Below are positions 55,451-64,000 of a DNA stretch of 64,000 bases, piece after piece. Position 1 is the stretch's first letter. Each line of letters starts with the position of its first letter. The DNA is from Bradyrhizobium diazoefficiens (GTDB taxonomy: Bacteria; Pseudomonadota; Alphaproteobacteria; Rhizobiales; Xanthobacteraceae): contig NZ_CP067101.1 of the NCBI RefSeq assembly GCF_016616425.1, forward strand, positions 496,001-560,000. Reading direction: 5' to 3'. The translations under genes were made by a program, and so were the position numbers. Under the pieces are notes generated by a model, which did no database searches, had not been told where the DNA came from, and saw only the letters and a list, made by a program, of their open reading frames with translations.

Positions 55451-55530
55451 GTAGGATGGGTAGAGCGAAGCGAAACCCATTGCTGTTCGGACGTAGAGCG
55501 ATGGGTTTCGCTGCGCTCTACCCACCCTAC
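55451..55530. repeat. 30-bp-arm inverted repeat between parB and parA
   Basis: Arms 55451-55480 (GTAGGATGGGTAGAGCGAAG then CGAAACCCAT) and 55501-55530 (ATGGGTTTCGCTGCGCTCTA then CCCACCCTAC) are nearly perfect complements around a 20-bp loop. This mobile-looking palindrome is typical of Bradyrhizobium. It separates parA from parB, which are usually tightly spaced. Confidence 0.85.
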
Positions 55531-55537
55531 GGCATCG

Positions 55538-56404
55538 TCAATGTGTGGTGCGCAGCTCGCGCTCGCGCTGAATCACTTCGGTGGCGAGCCGCAAATACGC
55601 TTCACTGCCGACGCATTTGAGATCGTAGACCAGCACCGGCTTGCCATAGGACGGCGCCTCCGAGATGCGCACGTTGCGCGGAATCATGGTCTTGTAGACC
55701 TTCTCGCCCATGAATTGGCGGACGTCGGCGACGACCTGGTTCGACAGGTTGTTGCGCGAGTCGAACATGGTCAGCACGATGCCGTGGATCGACAGGTTCG
55801 GATTGAGCGTCGAACGCACCTGCTCCACCGTCTGGAGCAATTGCGACAGACCTTCGAGCGCAAAGAACTCGCACTGCAGCGGCACCAGGATCGCATCGGA
55901 GGCAGCCATCGCGTTCACCGTGAGCAGGTTGAGCGAGGGCGGGCAATCGATCAGCACATAGGTGTAGTCGGCATCCGGCGAGACGTTGTTGTTGAGCGCG
56001 CCGATGGCGTCGCGCAGCTTGAAGGCTCGGCCGGGCGTGGTGCCGAGCTCGAGTTCGAGGCCGGAGAGGTCCATGGTCGATGGCGCGATGTGCAGCCGCG
56101 GCACCGCGGTCGAGACCACGGCTTCGCGTAAAGCGGCTTCGCCGACCAGCACGTCATAGGTCGAGCAGGAGCGGTTGCGGCGATCGATGCCGAGACCGGT
56201 CGAGGCGTTGCCCTGGGGATCGAGATCGACGATCAGGACACGTTCGCCGATCGCTGCGAGCGCTGTGCCGAGGTTGATCGCTGTGGTTGTTTTTCCCACA
56301 CCGCCCTTCTGATTCGCCAGCGCCAGGATGCGCGGGTGGCCGTGTGGGACCTCATTGGTCTCCTGCGCGGTCTGCTCTTGCTGCGGCTCGTCAGTCACGG
56401 TCAT
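55538..56404 (-). CDS. parA: Chromosome-partitioning ATPase ParA
   Basis: A 288-aa Walker-type ATPase. The deviant Walker A is KGGVGKTTTAINLGTALA; DLDPQGNASTGLGID and YVLIDCPPSLNLLTVNA follow. It has a polar N-terminal extension of about 30 residues. It forms nucleoid gradients that pull ParB-parS complexes apart. The start is ATG 56404, with GGGG nine bases upstream; a TTG at 56422 is less likely. Confidence 0.97.
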   Translation of the reverse strand: MTVTDEPQQEQTAQETNEVPHGHPRILALANQKGGVGKTTTAINLGTALAAIGERVLIVDLDPQGNASTGLGIDRRNRSCSTYDVLVGEAALREAVVSTAVPRLHIAPSTMDLSGLELELGTTPGRAFKLRDAIGALNNNVSPDADYTYVLIDCPPSLNLLTVNAMAASDAILVPLQCEFFALEGLSQLLQTVEQVRSTLNPNLSIHGIVLTMFDSRNNLSNQVVADVRQFMGEKVYKTMIPRNVRISEAPSYGKPVLVYDLKCVGSEAYLRLATEVIQRERELRTTH

Positions 56405-56434
56405 CGAAATGTCCCCACTCAACCCCTGAGCGCT

Positions 56435-57208
56435 TCAGCTGCGCCGTTCGGCCGCGTTGATCTCTACGATCCAGCCGTCACCCGTCCGGCTTTGGTGAAG
56501 CTGCGGCCGAATATTCCAATATTTAGCGGCTTCGGTCAATTCAGCCTCTACATCTTGACCCTTGAGAAATAGCGCCTTGGTGCCTTGGCGCATCAGCGGC
56601 TCCGCAAAGCCTATGAGTTGATGTAGCGGAGCCAACGCGCGCGCGGTGACGCAATCGACGGGGCCGGTGATTCTATCCACATTATCCCCGATCTCAGCGA
56701 GATGTACGATTCCTGGAGATGTGGTCACGCGAATTGCTTCGCGCAGGAATGCCGCCTTCTTGGCGATCCGCTCGACGAGATGGACGCTCGTGCCCGGCGT
56801 CCCGGCCATGGCGCAGGCCAGGACGACTCCGGGAAAGCCGCCGCCGCTACCGAGATCGGCCCAGCGTTTTGCAGTAGGTGCGAGGTCGACCAGTTGCAGC
56901 GAGTCGGCGATGTGCCGGGTCCAGAGCTGCGGCAAAGTCGATGGCGCGACGAGATTGGTCTTGGCCTGCCACTCCCGCAGCAGCGCAACGTAGCGATCGA
57001 GCCGGCCCTCCGTTTCACGTGACACAGGAGTGAGCTTGAGCACCTCGCGCTTATCGGCTGCGATGATGGCATCCAGCGACCGATCGTTGGCGCTGGCCTT
57101 GTCAAACTTCGGTTTGGCCGGCCCCGGATCAGATCGACCAGCCGCGCCCTCACCCGTTCCGGATCGTCGCGATAGCGGTCTATCGCCGCCCGGTCCGCGC
57201 TGTTTCAC
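56435..57208 (-). CDS. rsmG: 16S rRNA (guanine-527-N7)-methyltransferase RsmG
   Basis: The methyltransferase domain has WADLGSGGGFPGVVLACAMA and the ribosome-contact motif TARALAPLHQLIGFAEPL. It methylates G527 in 16S rRNA. The reading frame gives 257 aa from GTG 57208, which lies inside a parS site and 9 bp after the mnmG stop. The family normally starts near LKLTPVSRETEGRLDR, and a GTG at about 57043 would give a shorter normal-size protein. A parS-like sequence is coded within TPVSRET. Confidence 0.93.
   Translation of the reverse strand: MKQRGPGGDRPLSRRSGTGEGAAGRSDPGPAKPKFDKASANDRSLDAIIAADKREVLKLTPVSRETEGRLDRYVALLREWQAKTNLVAPSTLPQLWTRHIADSLQLVDLAPTAKRWADLGSGGGFPGVVLACAMAGTPGTSVHLVERIAKKAAFLREAIRVTTSPGIVHLAEIGDNVDRITGPVDCVTARALAPLHQLIGFAEPLMRQGTKALFLKGQDVEAELTEAAKYWNIRPQLHQSRTGDGWIVEINAAERRS
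57011..57026. promoter_or_regulatory. parS-like site 1 (degenerate)
   Basis: CGTTTCACGTGACACA inside rsmG: two mismatches to TGTTTCACGTGAAACA. It is coding sequence for PVSRET, so constrained by both roles. Confidence 0.55.
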
Positions 57209-57216
57209 GTGAAACG
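57201..57216. promoter_or_regulatory. parS site 2
   Basis: TGTTTCACGTGAAACG, one mismatch to the 16-bp consensus, in the mnmG-rsmG junction. Confidence 0.9.
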
Positions 57217-57217
57217 C

Positions 57218-59098
57218 CTATGCCGTTGCCTTGGAGATCTTCCGTGCCTCGCGCCGGAGATAGGCCGCGAGGATACCAAGCGCAGCCGGCGTCATGCCGT
57301 CGATCCGGCCGGCCTGGCCGACCGTGAACGGCCGCGCTTTCTCCAGCTTGGCCCGCACCTCATTGGAGAGGCCAGGCACCTGCTGGTAATCGACCTCCGA
57401 CAGCACCAGCCCCTCGTCCCGCCGGAAAGCCTCGACGTCGGCGTTCTGGCGCTCCAGGTAGACGTCGTACTTGGCGTCGATCTCGAGATGGGTCGCGATG
57501 ACGGGGTTGATCCCCGCCAGTTCCGGCCAGATCGCGCGGACTTGGCTCCAGCCGATGTCCGGATACGCCATCAGCTCGAAAGCCGATCGGCGCTGGCCGT
57601 CCCGATTCAGGGACAGTCCGTGCCTGATCGCCTCGTTAGGGGTGATCGTCAGCGACTTCGATAGCGTTCGGGCCGAGTTCAGGCTATCCATCTTGGCCCG
57701 ATGATGCAGGGTCCGGGCGCTTCCAACGCATCCCAAGGCGATGCCCTTCTCGGTCAAACGCTGATCGGCATTGTCAGCCCGCAGCGTCAGCCTGTACTCG
57801 GCCCGCGATGTGAACATCCGATAAGGCTCGCTGATCCCACGGGTGACGAGATCGTCGATCATCACCCCGAGGTAGCCGTCCGCGCGGTCGAATACCGTCA
57901 GCGCGGCTCCGCTCGCGAACAGTGCCGCATTCAGGCCGGCGACAAAGCCCTGCCCGGCGGCCTCCTCATATCCTGTGGTGCCGTTGATTTGCCCGGCCAG
58001 AAACAGGCCGCGCAGGCGCTTGGTCTGGAGGGTCGGATCGAGCTCACGGGGATCGATGTGGTCGTATTCGATGGCATAGCCCGGACGGACCATCCTGACC
58101 CGCTCAAGGCCGGGGATACTGGCGAGGATCGCGAGCTGGATCTCCTCCGGGAGCGACGTCGAGATGCCGTTGGGATAGACCGTGCTGTCGTCGAGGCCTT
58201 CCGGCTCCAAGAAGATCTGATGGCCGTCGCGGTCGCCGAAGCGGACAATCTTGTCCTCGATCGAGGGGCAATAGCGCGGCCCGGAGCTCTTGATCTGACC
58301 GGAATACATCGGAGAGCGATGAACATTGGCCCGGATCACCTCATGGGTCGCGGCCGTGGTCCGGGTGATCCCGCATTGGATCTGCGGGGTCGTGATCCGC
58401 TCGGTCATGACCGAGAACGGCTCCGGCGGCTCGTCGCCAGGCTGCATCTCGACCGCGGACCAGTCAATTGTGGTGCCGTCCAAACGCGGCGGGGTGCCGG
58501 TCTTGAGCCGCCCGAGGGCGAAACCGGCACGCTCAAACGAGGCCGAAAGGCCCATCGCAGGAGCCTCACCGACACGGCCGGCCGGCCAGTTCCTTTCCCC
58601 GAGATGAATGAGACCGCGGAGAAAGGTGCCGGTGGTGACGACCACAGCCCCGGCCCGAAGCTCCCGGCCATCGGCCAAACGCAAACCAGTGACCCGGCCC
58701 TCGGTGACGATCAACTCGTCAGCTTCGCCTTCGATGACGGAAAGACCCTCAGTCTCCCGGATCGCGGCCTGCATCGCCGCGGCATAGAGTTTTCGGTCGG
58801 CCTGGGCTCGAGGACCGCGGACGGCGGGGCCCTTGCGACGATTGAGCACGCGAAACTGGATGCCACCGGCATCGCCCACGCGACCCATCAGGCCATCGAG
58901 CGCATCAACTTCGCGAACCAGATGCCCCTTGCCAAGACCGCCGATGGCGGGATTGCAGGACATCGCGCCGACCGTGGAGAAACGATGCGTCACCAGAGCG
59001 GTCGCCGCGCCCATGCGGGCAGCGGCAGCCGCGGCTTCACAGCCGGCGTGGCCACCGCCAATCACGATGACGTCGAAGCTTTCTTGCTCTGGTCGCAT
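57218..59098 (-). CDS. mnmG: tRNA uridine-34 5-carboxymethylaminomethyl enzyme MnmG (GidA)
   Basis: A 626-aa FAD enzyme that acts with MnmE to modify wobble U34. The FAD motif is [32 protein letters not shown] and [20 protein letters not shown] are signatures, and [21 protein letters not shown] is the C-terminal flavin-contact part. The start ATG 59098 (MRPEQES) lies before the FAD motif; the frame extends to 59149 only as noise. It has the parS-rich gap upstream. Confidence 0.97.
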   Translation of the reverse strand: MRPEQESFDVIVIGGGHAGCEAAAAAARMGAATALVTHRFSTVGAMSCNPAIGGLGKGHLVREVDALDGLMGRVGDAGGIQFRVLNRRKGPAVRGPRAQADRKLYAAAMQAAIRETEGLSVIEGEADELIVTEGRVTGLRLADGRELRAGAVVVTTGTFLRGLIHLGERNWPAGRVGEAPAMGLSASFERAGFALGRLKTGTPPRLDGTTIDWSAVEMQPGDEPPEPFSVMTERITTPQIQCGITRTTAATHEVIRANVHRSPMYSGQIKSSGPRYCPSIEDKIVRFGDRDGHQIFLEPEGLDDSTVYPNGISTSLPEEIQLAILASIPGLERVRMVRPGYAIEYDHIDPRELDPTLQTKRLRGLFLAGQINGTTGYEEAAGQGFVAGLNAALFASGAALTVFDRADGYLGVMIDDLVTRGISEPYRMFTSRAEYRLTLRADNADQRLTEKGIALGCVGSARTLHHRAKMDSLNSARTLSKSLTITPNEAIRHGLSLNRDGQRRSAFELMAYPDIGWSQVRAIWPELAGINPVIATHLEIDAKYDVYLERQNADVEAFRRDEGLVLSEVDYQQVPGLSNEVRAKLEKARPFTVGQAGRIDGMTPAALGILAAYLRREARKISKATA

Positions 59099-59152
59099 AT
59101 GCGGACTTCTAGCCCAGAGGCGGGAAAGCCGAAAGTGGAAACTCGGCAACGG

Positions 59153-59168
59153 TGTTTCACGTGAAACA
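59153..59168. promoter_or_regulatory. parS site 3 (perfect)
   Basis: TGTTTCACGTGAAACA, exact match to the ParB-binding consensus. Confidence 0.95.
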
Positions 59169-59243
59169 GCGCGGGGCCAGCGGCGGAGCCGATTTCGCGG
59201 AAAACAACCCCATGCACAGTAGAAACGACGTTGTTCTGACTGC

Positions 59244-59259
59244 TGTTTTACGTGATACG
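59244..59259. promoter_or_regulatory. parS-like site 4 (degenerate)
   Basis: TGTTTTACGTGATACG: three mismatches to the consensus, still with the ACGT core. Confidence 0.5.
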
Positions 59260-59432
59260 AAATAGAGCTTGTTGGCCGAATTGCTCCCCTTGGTCAGCTC
59301 CTGGCTGACGGGGCGAGCGACGGTCTTGCATCCGTCATTGCTGTCGATTTGGGAGACGCATCCCGCAACAAATGGACACTGCTCGCGCGAGATTCGGGCC
59401 GGCAGCCTGCTCGCCGCCAGTTGAGACCAGCA

Positions 59433-59448
59433 TGTTTCACGTGAAACG
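59433..59448. promoter_or_regulatory. parS site 5
   Basis: TGTTTCACGTGAAACG, one mismatch at the last base. Confidence 0.9.
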
Positions 59449-59511
59449 AACCGGGGGCTGGTGAACACCTTTGGCTCCCCCGCTCCAGGCGAAAAAGGCT
59501 CGGAGCCCTAT

Positions 59512-59527
59512 TGTTTCACGTGAAACA
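59512..59527. promoter_or_regulatory. parS site 6 (perfect)
   Basis: TGTTTCACGTGAAACA, exact match, about 45 bp after the mnmE stop. Confidence 0.95.
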
Positions 59528-59570
59528 CAAGCAGCGGAACAAGTACTAGTTCTATAATCAAAAACTAGCG

Positions 59571-60929
59571 CTACTTTCCGATACAAAACCTCTGGAAAAT
59601 CACCCCAAGGACGTCCTCGACATCCACCCGACCCAATAGCCGACCCAAGGCATAAGCGGCAGCGCGCAGCTCCTCGGCCGCCAGCTCCTCGCCCTCTTCG
59701 AAAAGCTCCAGACTCCGGCACAAGCTGTCGGAGGCCTGGCGCAGGAGATCGCGCTGGCGCGTCCGGGTCACCAATGCACCCTCACCGGTTCCGAAGAACT
59801 CCGCAGCAAATTTCACCAACGCATTGACCAGGTCTGGAATGCCATCACCCCGGCTCGCCGAGATCCCGAACTCCCCCTGCGCACCCGCTGCCGCGACCCC
59901 GTTAAGATCGATCTTGTTGCGTACGATCCAGACCGACCCACCGGACAGACCGCTCCGGTCGCCGGACGTCGTTGGCGACCGCATCGAGCTCAGATCGACG
60001 ACCTGGCCAGCCTCCACCAGCCACAACACGAGGTCAGCGCTGCCCGCCCCTGCTCGCGCACGACGCACGCCCTCCTGCTCGACCGGATCGTTGGTTTCGC
60101 GAATCCCGGCAGTGTCGATGACAGTTACGGGATAGCCGTCGAGATCGAGTTGCACCTCGATCACGTCACGCGTGGTGCCGGCGTGCGGCGAGACGATCGC
60201 AACCTCACGGCGCGCGAGTTGATTGATCAGCGTCGACTTGCCCACGTTCGGCTCGCCGGCGATGGCAACCACCAGGCCGTCACGCAAGCGTTCCGCTTGT
60301 CCCTGTGCCGCAAGCACGTCTGCGATTTCGTCGTGAAGCGCTTTAATCGCTTTCACGGCCGGCGCCATCAACTCCGCCGGCACATCGCCTTCGTCGGAGA
60401 AATCAATGCCGGCCTCGATCAGCGCGGACGCCTCGATAATCCGCTCGCGCCAGTCGCGCGCGCGATCACCGAGCAGACCCTTTAGCTGCCGCAGCGCCTG
60501 ACGCCGCTGCCGGTCGGTGTCGGCGTGAATGAGATCATCGAGACCCTCGGCCTCGGTGAGGTCGAGCTTGCCGTTCTCGAATGCACGCCGCGTGAATTCG
60601 CCGGGCTCTGCCGCCCGCGTATTCCGAATATTCGAAATAGCGACAAGAAGCGCAGCCAGCACCGCACGGCCGCCGTGGACGTGGAATTCTGCGACGTCCT
60701 CGCCAGTCGCACTGGCCGGTCCTGGAAACCAGAGCACGACCGCATCGTCGATCGGCTGACCCGCACCGTCACGGAGCAGCCGGCGGCTGGCCTGCCGCGG
60801 GGCCGGCAGCTTGCCCGCAAGCGTCGTCAGCACCAGGCCAGCTTGCGAACCCGACACCCGCACGACCGCGATGGCGCTGGGCGCCCGGCCGGATGACAGC
60901 GCAAAAATGGTCTGATCTCGCTGATGCAT
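59571..60929 (-). CDS. mnmE: tRNA modification GTPase MnmE (TrmE)
   Basis: A 452-aa GTPase partner of MnmG. The N-terminal tetrahydrofolate-binding domain has [20 protein letters not shown]. The G1 motif is [10 protein letters not shown]3 DTAGIRE, G4 NKID. The C-terminal end FQRFCIGK keeps the catalytic cysteine. It is complete and standard length. Confidence 0.97.
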   Translation of the reverse strand: MHQRDQTIFALSSGRAPSAIAVVRVSGSQAGLVLTTLAGKLPAPRQASRRLLRDGAGQPIDDAVVLWFPGPASATGEDVAEFHVHGGRAVLAALLVAISNIRNTRAAEPGEFTRRAFENGKLDLTEAEGLDDLIHADTDRQRRQALRQLKGLLGDRARDWRERIIEASALIEAGIDFSDEGDVPAELMAPAVKAIKALHDEIADVLAAQGQAERLRDGLVVAIAGEPNVGKSTLINQLARREVAIVSPHAGTTRDVIEVQLDLDGYPVTVIDTAGIRETNDPVEQEGVRRARAGAGSADLVLWLVEAGQVVDLSSMRSPTTSGDRSGLSGGSVWIVRNKIDLNGVAAAGAQGEFGISASRGDGIPDLVNALVKFAAEFFGTGEGALVTRTRQRDLLRQASDSLCRSLELFEEGEELAAEELRAAAYALGRLLGRVDVEDVLGVIFQRFCIGK

Positions 60930-61242
60930 GCGCTATTTGTCTGGCTGCCGACGAAAAGGCAAATATCCCTTTTGGGCGGGCAACAAGCAGGGTTTGCTGC
61001 GCCGTATGCTGCAACAACAGTCCATACTGCACTGCAATATAAAGCCGCGATTTGCTGCAATGATTCCGACGCCCAGCCCGGGAGGCGTCGGTAAAATTCA
61101 TTTATTATTATTGCATATCAGTAGCTTATTTGATCGACATACTCGGCACCAAGCCGAGTTCCATGCTGCAAACCTGCCGCAAGAAGGTCCGCACACAAGA
61201 AGGGCGCCCGAGGGCGCCCTCCAAGTTCATGTTGCATCGCAC
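60930..61242. other. 313-bp gap between rho and mnmE
   Basis: Holds a small hairpin CTCGG-CACCAAG-CCGAG (about 61142-61158), an AT-rich stretch (TTCATTTATTATTATTGCAT, near 61098) probably part of the mnmE promoter region, and the rho terminator. TGCTGCAA-like words occur four times. No gene is supported. Confidence 0.5.
61201..61220 (-). terminator. Hairpin after rho
   Basis: AGGGCGCCC / GGGCGCCCT, a 9-bp GC stem with a 2-nt gap, 22 bp beyond the rho stop. The trailing sequence on the minus strand is TCTTGT, a weak U-tract. Confidence 0.55.
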
Positions 61243-62508
61243 TCAAGTATTCATGGAGTCGAAGAACTCCGAATTGCTCTTGGTCGAGCGCAGCTTGTCG
61301 AGCAGGAAGTCGATCGCGTCCATCGTGCCCATCGGATTGAGGATGCGGCGCAGCACGTACATCTTCTTGAGCACCTGCGGATCGGTGATGAGCTCCTCCT
61401 TGCGGGTGCCCGAGCGCGAGATGTCGATCGCCGGGAAGGTGCGCTTGTCCGAGACCTTGCGGTCCAGGATCAGTTCCGAGTTACCGGTGCCCTTGAACTC
61501 TTCGAAGATGACTTCGTCCATGCGGCTGCCGGTATCGACCAGCGCAGTCGCGATGATGGTCAGCGAGCCGCCCTCCTCGATGTTGCGGGCGGCACCGAAG
61601 AAGCGCTTCGGGCGCTGCAGCGCGTTGGCGTCGACACCGCCGGTCAGCACCTTGCCGGATGACGGCACCACGGTGTTGTAGGCGCGGCCCAGGCGCGTGA
61701 TCGAATCGAGCAGGATCACGACGTCGCGGCCGTGCTCGACCAGCCGTTTCGCTTTTTCGATCACCATCTCCGCGACCTGGACGTGACGCACTGCCGGCTC
61801 GTCGAAGGTCGAGGACACGACCTCGCCCTTCACCGAGCGCTGCATGTCCGTGACTTCTTCCGGACGCTCGTCGATCAATAGAACGATCAGATAGCATTCG
61901 GGATGATTATGCGTGATCGAGTGCGCGATGTTCTGCATCAGCACGGTCTTACCGGTGCGCGGCGGCGCCACGATCAGAGCGCGCTGACCCTTGCCGATCG
62001 GCGCCACGATATCGATCACGCGTGCAGAAAGGTCTTTCCGCGTCGGATCGTCGATCTCCATGCGAAAGCGCTGATTTGGAAAGAGCGGCGTGAGGTTGTC
62101 GAAATTGACCTTGTGCTTGGCCTTTTCCGGGTCCTCGAAATTGAGCGTGTTGACCTTCAGCAGCGCGAAGTAACGCTCGCCCTCTTTCGGGCTGCGGATA
62201 TGGCCTTCGATGGTGTCGCCGGTGCGAAGGCCGAAACGGCGGATCTGCGAAGGCGAAACGTAGATGTCGTCGGGACCCGGCAGATAATTCGCATCGGGCG
62301 AGCGCAGGAAGCCGAAGCCATCGGAGAGCACCTCGACGACGCCTTCGCCGACGATGTCGGTTTCGGCGAGCGCAAGCTGCTTGAGGATAGCGAACAGCAG
62401 CTCCTGCTTGCGCATGGTGCTGGCATTTTCGACCCCGTTCTCTTCCGCGAACGAGACCAGCTCGGCCGGGGTTCTCGACTTGAGGTCCTGTAGTTTGATT
62501 TCCCGCAT
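61243..62508 (-). CDS. rho: Transcription termination factor Rho
   Basis: A 421-aa hexameric RNA helicase. The N-terminal SAP-like part is [20 protein letters not shown]; the RNA-binding cold-shock fold has [20 protein letters not shown]; Walker A is [30 protein letters not shown] is the ATPase/Q-loop region. The start is ATG 62508; upstream codons in frame are not family sequence. Confidence 0.98.
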   Translation of the reverse strand: MREIKLQDLKSRTPAELVSFAEENGVENASTMRKQELLFAILKQLALAETDIVGEGVVEVLSDGFGFLRSPDANYLPGPDDIYVSPSQIRRFGLRTGDTIEGHIRSPKEGERYFALLKVNTLNFEDPEKAKHKVNFDNLTPLFPNQRFRMEIDDPTRKDLSARVIDIVAPIGKGQRALIVAPPRTGKTVLMQNIAHSITHNHPECYLIVLLIDERPEEVTDMQRSVKGEVVSSTFDEPAVRHVQVAEMVIEKAKRLVEHGRDVVILLDSITRLGRAYNTVVPSSGKVLTGGVDANALQRPKRFFGAARNIEEGGSLTIIATALVDTGSRMDEVIFEEFKGTGNSELILDRKVSDKRTFPAIDISRSGTRKEELITDPQVLKKMYVLRRILNPMGTMDAIDFLLDKLRSTKSNSEFFDSMNT

Positions 62509-62757
62509 TGGGGTGGTCCTGTGAGGTAACCTTGGAAAGGGGGGCGCGAGGGGGCTGTGAATGCGGACGTGAGAAGAGAAGGTCCGCAGGTCTGGCAAGG
62601 TTAAGTGCCGGAGAGGCTTCAAACCTGATGCGGTGTCCGGCCTCTGAAAAGCTCAGACACAACCACATCCGCCTGCGTTGGGTGGGATATCGACAATATA
62701 GAAAATCGCTCCCGGCTCCGCAAGCCGAAGCGCTGAGCGATTTGCGAAGCGCCTTGC

Positions 62758-63192
62758 CTAGAACGGCTTCACGATCACCATAATGACGATGAAAATCATC
62801 AGGACGGTCGGCACCTCGTTGATAATTCGGTAGAATTTCTGGGTCCGCGGGCGCCGGTCGGCGGCGAAATCCTTCAGCCAGCGGGAAAAAAAGCCGTGAA
62901 CCGCCGACATCGCCAGGACCAATGCCAGTTTTACGTGCAGCCAGCCGGATGAAAACCAGTGGCCGGACCAGGCGAGATAGAGCCCGGCGAGCCAGGTCAC
63001 GATCATGGCAGGGTTGATGATGGCCTTGAAGAGCCGGCGTTCCATGACCTTGAACGTTTCCGACTGCTTCGAGCCGATCTCGGCCTCGGAATGATAGACG
63101 AACAGCCGCGGCAGATAGAGCATGCCCGCCATCCAGGAGATGACGGCAATCACGTGCAGCGCCTTAATCCAGAGATAGACGTCTTCGAACAT
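62758..63192 (-). CDS. hemJ: Protoporphyrinogen IX oxidase HemJ
   Basis: A 144-aa membrane protein with four helices. WIKALHVIAVISWMAGMLYL and LPRLFVYHSEAE near the N-terminus hold conserved His and Arg, and KFYRIINEVPTVLMIFIV is at the end. HemJ replaces HemG/HemY for the penultimate haem step. It lies between rho and the presumed origin, as in related genomes. Confidence 0.95.
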   Translation of the reverse strand: MFEDVYLWIKALHVIAVISWMAGMLYLPRLFVYHSEAEIGSKQSETFKVMERRLFKAIINPAMIVTWLAGLYLAWSGHWFSSGWLHVKLALVLAMSAVHGFFSRWLKDFAADRRPRTQKFYRIINEVPTVLMIFIVIMVIVKPF

Positions 63193-63649
63193 TTCATGCG
63201 TCCGGATTTCTGCCGAGCGAAAGGAATTGGGGATAGTAAGAATTCGTTAAGGTCTCGCCGTGCACACATATCCGTCCGTAGCGCCTTCCTCAAATCTAGA
63301 ATCTTAGATTCTTAAGGTTTGAGTCTATGTGACCGTGGATTGGACTCACACAATTCCGTCCGCAAGTTCACGCGCGCTTGTTCACACTCATCTACATATC
63401 CCTGATCGCTCTGGGCGCTCTGCAAAAAGTCGGCCAGCTCAAAGGCTTGCTCCTTTCTGTCGGCAGCTTATCAAGGGGGTTATCCGCGCAATCCCGTTTC
63501 CGGCCCGGCGGGCCGGCGAACTTGTTCTGACGGGCAGCGGTGTGAAGAAAATTGGCCGTTGTCCCGCCCCTGGTGTCGCGCATCCCTTTCCGAGGGGTTA
63601 AGCTCCACAGAAATCCACAAACCGCCCTGCCTTCATACAAAGAGTTTTT
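63193..63649. other. Putative chromosomal replication origin (oriC) region
   Basis: A 457-bp gene-free stretch between divergent hemJ and the DUF299 gene, the position where Caulobacter and rhizobial origins sit (hemE/hemJ side to the DUF299 side). Four CcrM GANTC sites fall within 49 bp (63299, 63307, 63321, 63343), in the most AT-rich part (about 63290-63320). DnaA-box-like words: TTATCCGCG (63480-63488), TGTGAAGAA (63541-63549, reverse) and AAATCCACA (63611-63619); none is a perfect TTATCCACA. parABS lies 4-9 kb away. Confidence 0.7.
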
Positions 63650-64000
63650 GTGCCGACCTCGAACAATTATTTCCACCTGCACCTCGTCTCCGACTCCACC
63701 GGCGAGACCCTGATCACGGTTGCGCGCGCGGTCGCGGCGCAATACGCCAACGTGACCCCGGTCGAACACGTCTATCCGCTGGTGCGCAGCCAGAAACAGC
63801 TCGATCGCGTGCTCGACGAGATCGAGGAGGCGCCGGGAATCGTGCTGTTCACGCTGCTGGAGAAGGATCTGGTCTCCAGGCTCGAGGACAAGTGCAAGGG
63901 GATCAACGTTCCGAGCCTGTCGATCATCGGCCCGGTGATGCAGCTGTTCGAAGCCTATCTCGGGGCTGCGACCACGGGCCGCGTGGGCGCCCAGCACGTC
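63650..64000 (+). CDS. PEP synthase regulatory protein (DUF299, kinase-pyrophosphorylase), 3' truncated by window
   Basis: The first 117 codons of a protein beginning [20 protein letters not shown] from GTG 63650. The opening [11 protein letters not shown] and the segment [20 protein letters not shown] match DUF299, bifunctional kinase/pyrophosphorylases that regulate PEP synthase or pyruvate phosphate dikinase. The C-terminal P-loop part lies outside the window. Its position beside the origin is conserved in alphaproteobacteria. Confidence 0.93.
   Translation, partial: MPTSNNYFHLHLVSDSTGETLITVARAVAAQYANVTPVEHVYPLVRSQKQLDRVLDEIEEAPGIVLFTLLEKDLVSRLEDKCKGINVPSLSIIGPVMQLFEAYLGAATTGRVGAQHV

Larger units (their letters stand above)
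59099..59570. other. 472-bp gap between mnmG and mnmE holding four parS-like sites
   Basis: Contains parS copies at 59153, 59244, 59433 and 59512, plus the dispersed fragment ACAACCCCATGCACAGTAG near 59205. No gene is supported. Confidence 0.8.

Noticed and set aside
57701..59164. 487-codon frame opposite mnmG
   Set aside because: Shadow of mnmG; composition only.

Overview
The window looks like a piece of a Bradyrhizobium (Nitrobacteraceae, Rhizobiales) chromosome. The base composition is GC-rich. The gene orders rsmB - heparinase - purH, leuS - lptE - holA, and parB - parA - rsmG - mnmG - mnmE - rho - hemJ - (gap) - DUF299 gene are those of this group. Small palindromic intergenic repeats typical of these genomes recur throughout. 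No insertion sequence, prophage or CRISPR array was seen. The assignment rests on protein recognition by eye, not on a search.

Layout. 1-3.7 kb: a sulfotransferase gene (possibly cut by the window edge) with cysD and a fused cysNC, together a PAPS-making and sulfate-transfer operon. 3.9-9.3 kb: SDHAF4-like protein, rsmB, heparinase-like protein and purH. 9.3-18.5 kb: transporters and small-molecule enzymes (UMF1-type MFS, ggt, second MFS, GST, DUF2239, MATE, DsbA-like isomerase, panE-like). 18.6-28.9 kb: a periplasmic diheme cytochrome c next to a sorbosone-dehydrogenase-like protein, an epimerase, tRNA-Gly(GCC), a YbbN-like thioredoxin, a Lon-N protein, cytochrome b with a PepSY protein, a decayed SDR/TetR divergent pair, a Trm112-like protein, a UbiH-family hydroxylase and tesB. 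28.9-31.1 kb: a run of GYF_2/TM2/zinc-ribbon membrane proteins, one frameshifted. 31.4-36.9 kb: two glnK-amtB pairs with an arsR-SRPBCC-clpP operon between them. 37-49.8 kb: GFA protein, aminotransferase, ftsK, LolA-like protein, xthA, cyclic-nucleotide-binding protein, cenR-like regulator, L,D-transpeptidase, hydratase, YggS, an intact GGDEF protein, and a second GGDEF gene broken by an amber codon. 50-53 kb: leuS-lptE-holA. 54.5-64 kb: the replication-origin neighbourhood, with parAB, six parS-like sites, mnmG/mnmE, rho, hemJ and a likely oriC gap.

How parts work together. cysD and cysNC would supply PAPS to the sulfotransferase. GlnK proteins gate the AmtB ammonium channels, and a sigma-54-type promoter precedes the second pair. 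ParA and ParB act on the parS cluster beside the presumed origin. A perfect CtrA-type box lies upstream of the aminotransferase-ftsK genes.

The least explained signals are: a two-copy TAYCCGGGTA operator placed over a promoter between GST and DUF2239, where DUF2239 itself looks like a ribbon-helix-helix protein; the arsR-SRPBCC-clpP segment followed by a degenerate copy of the amtB 3' end; and three genes broken by single small lesions that can be read directly (one base lost, a 4-bp tandem duplication, an amber codon).
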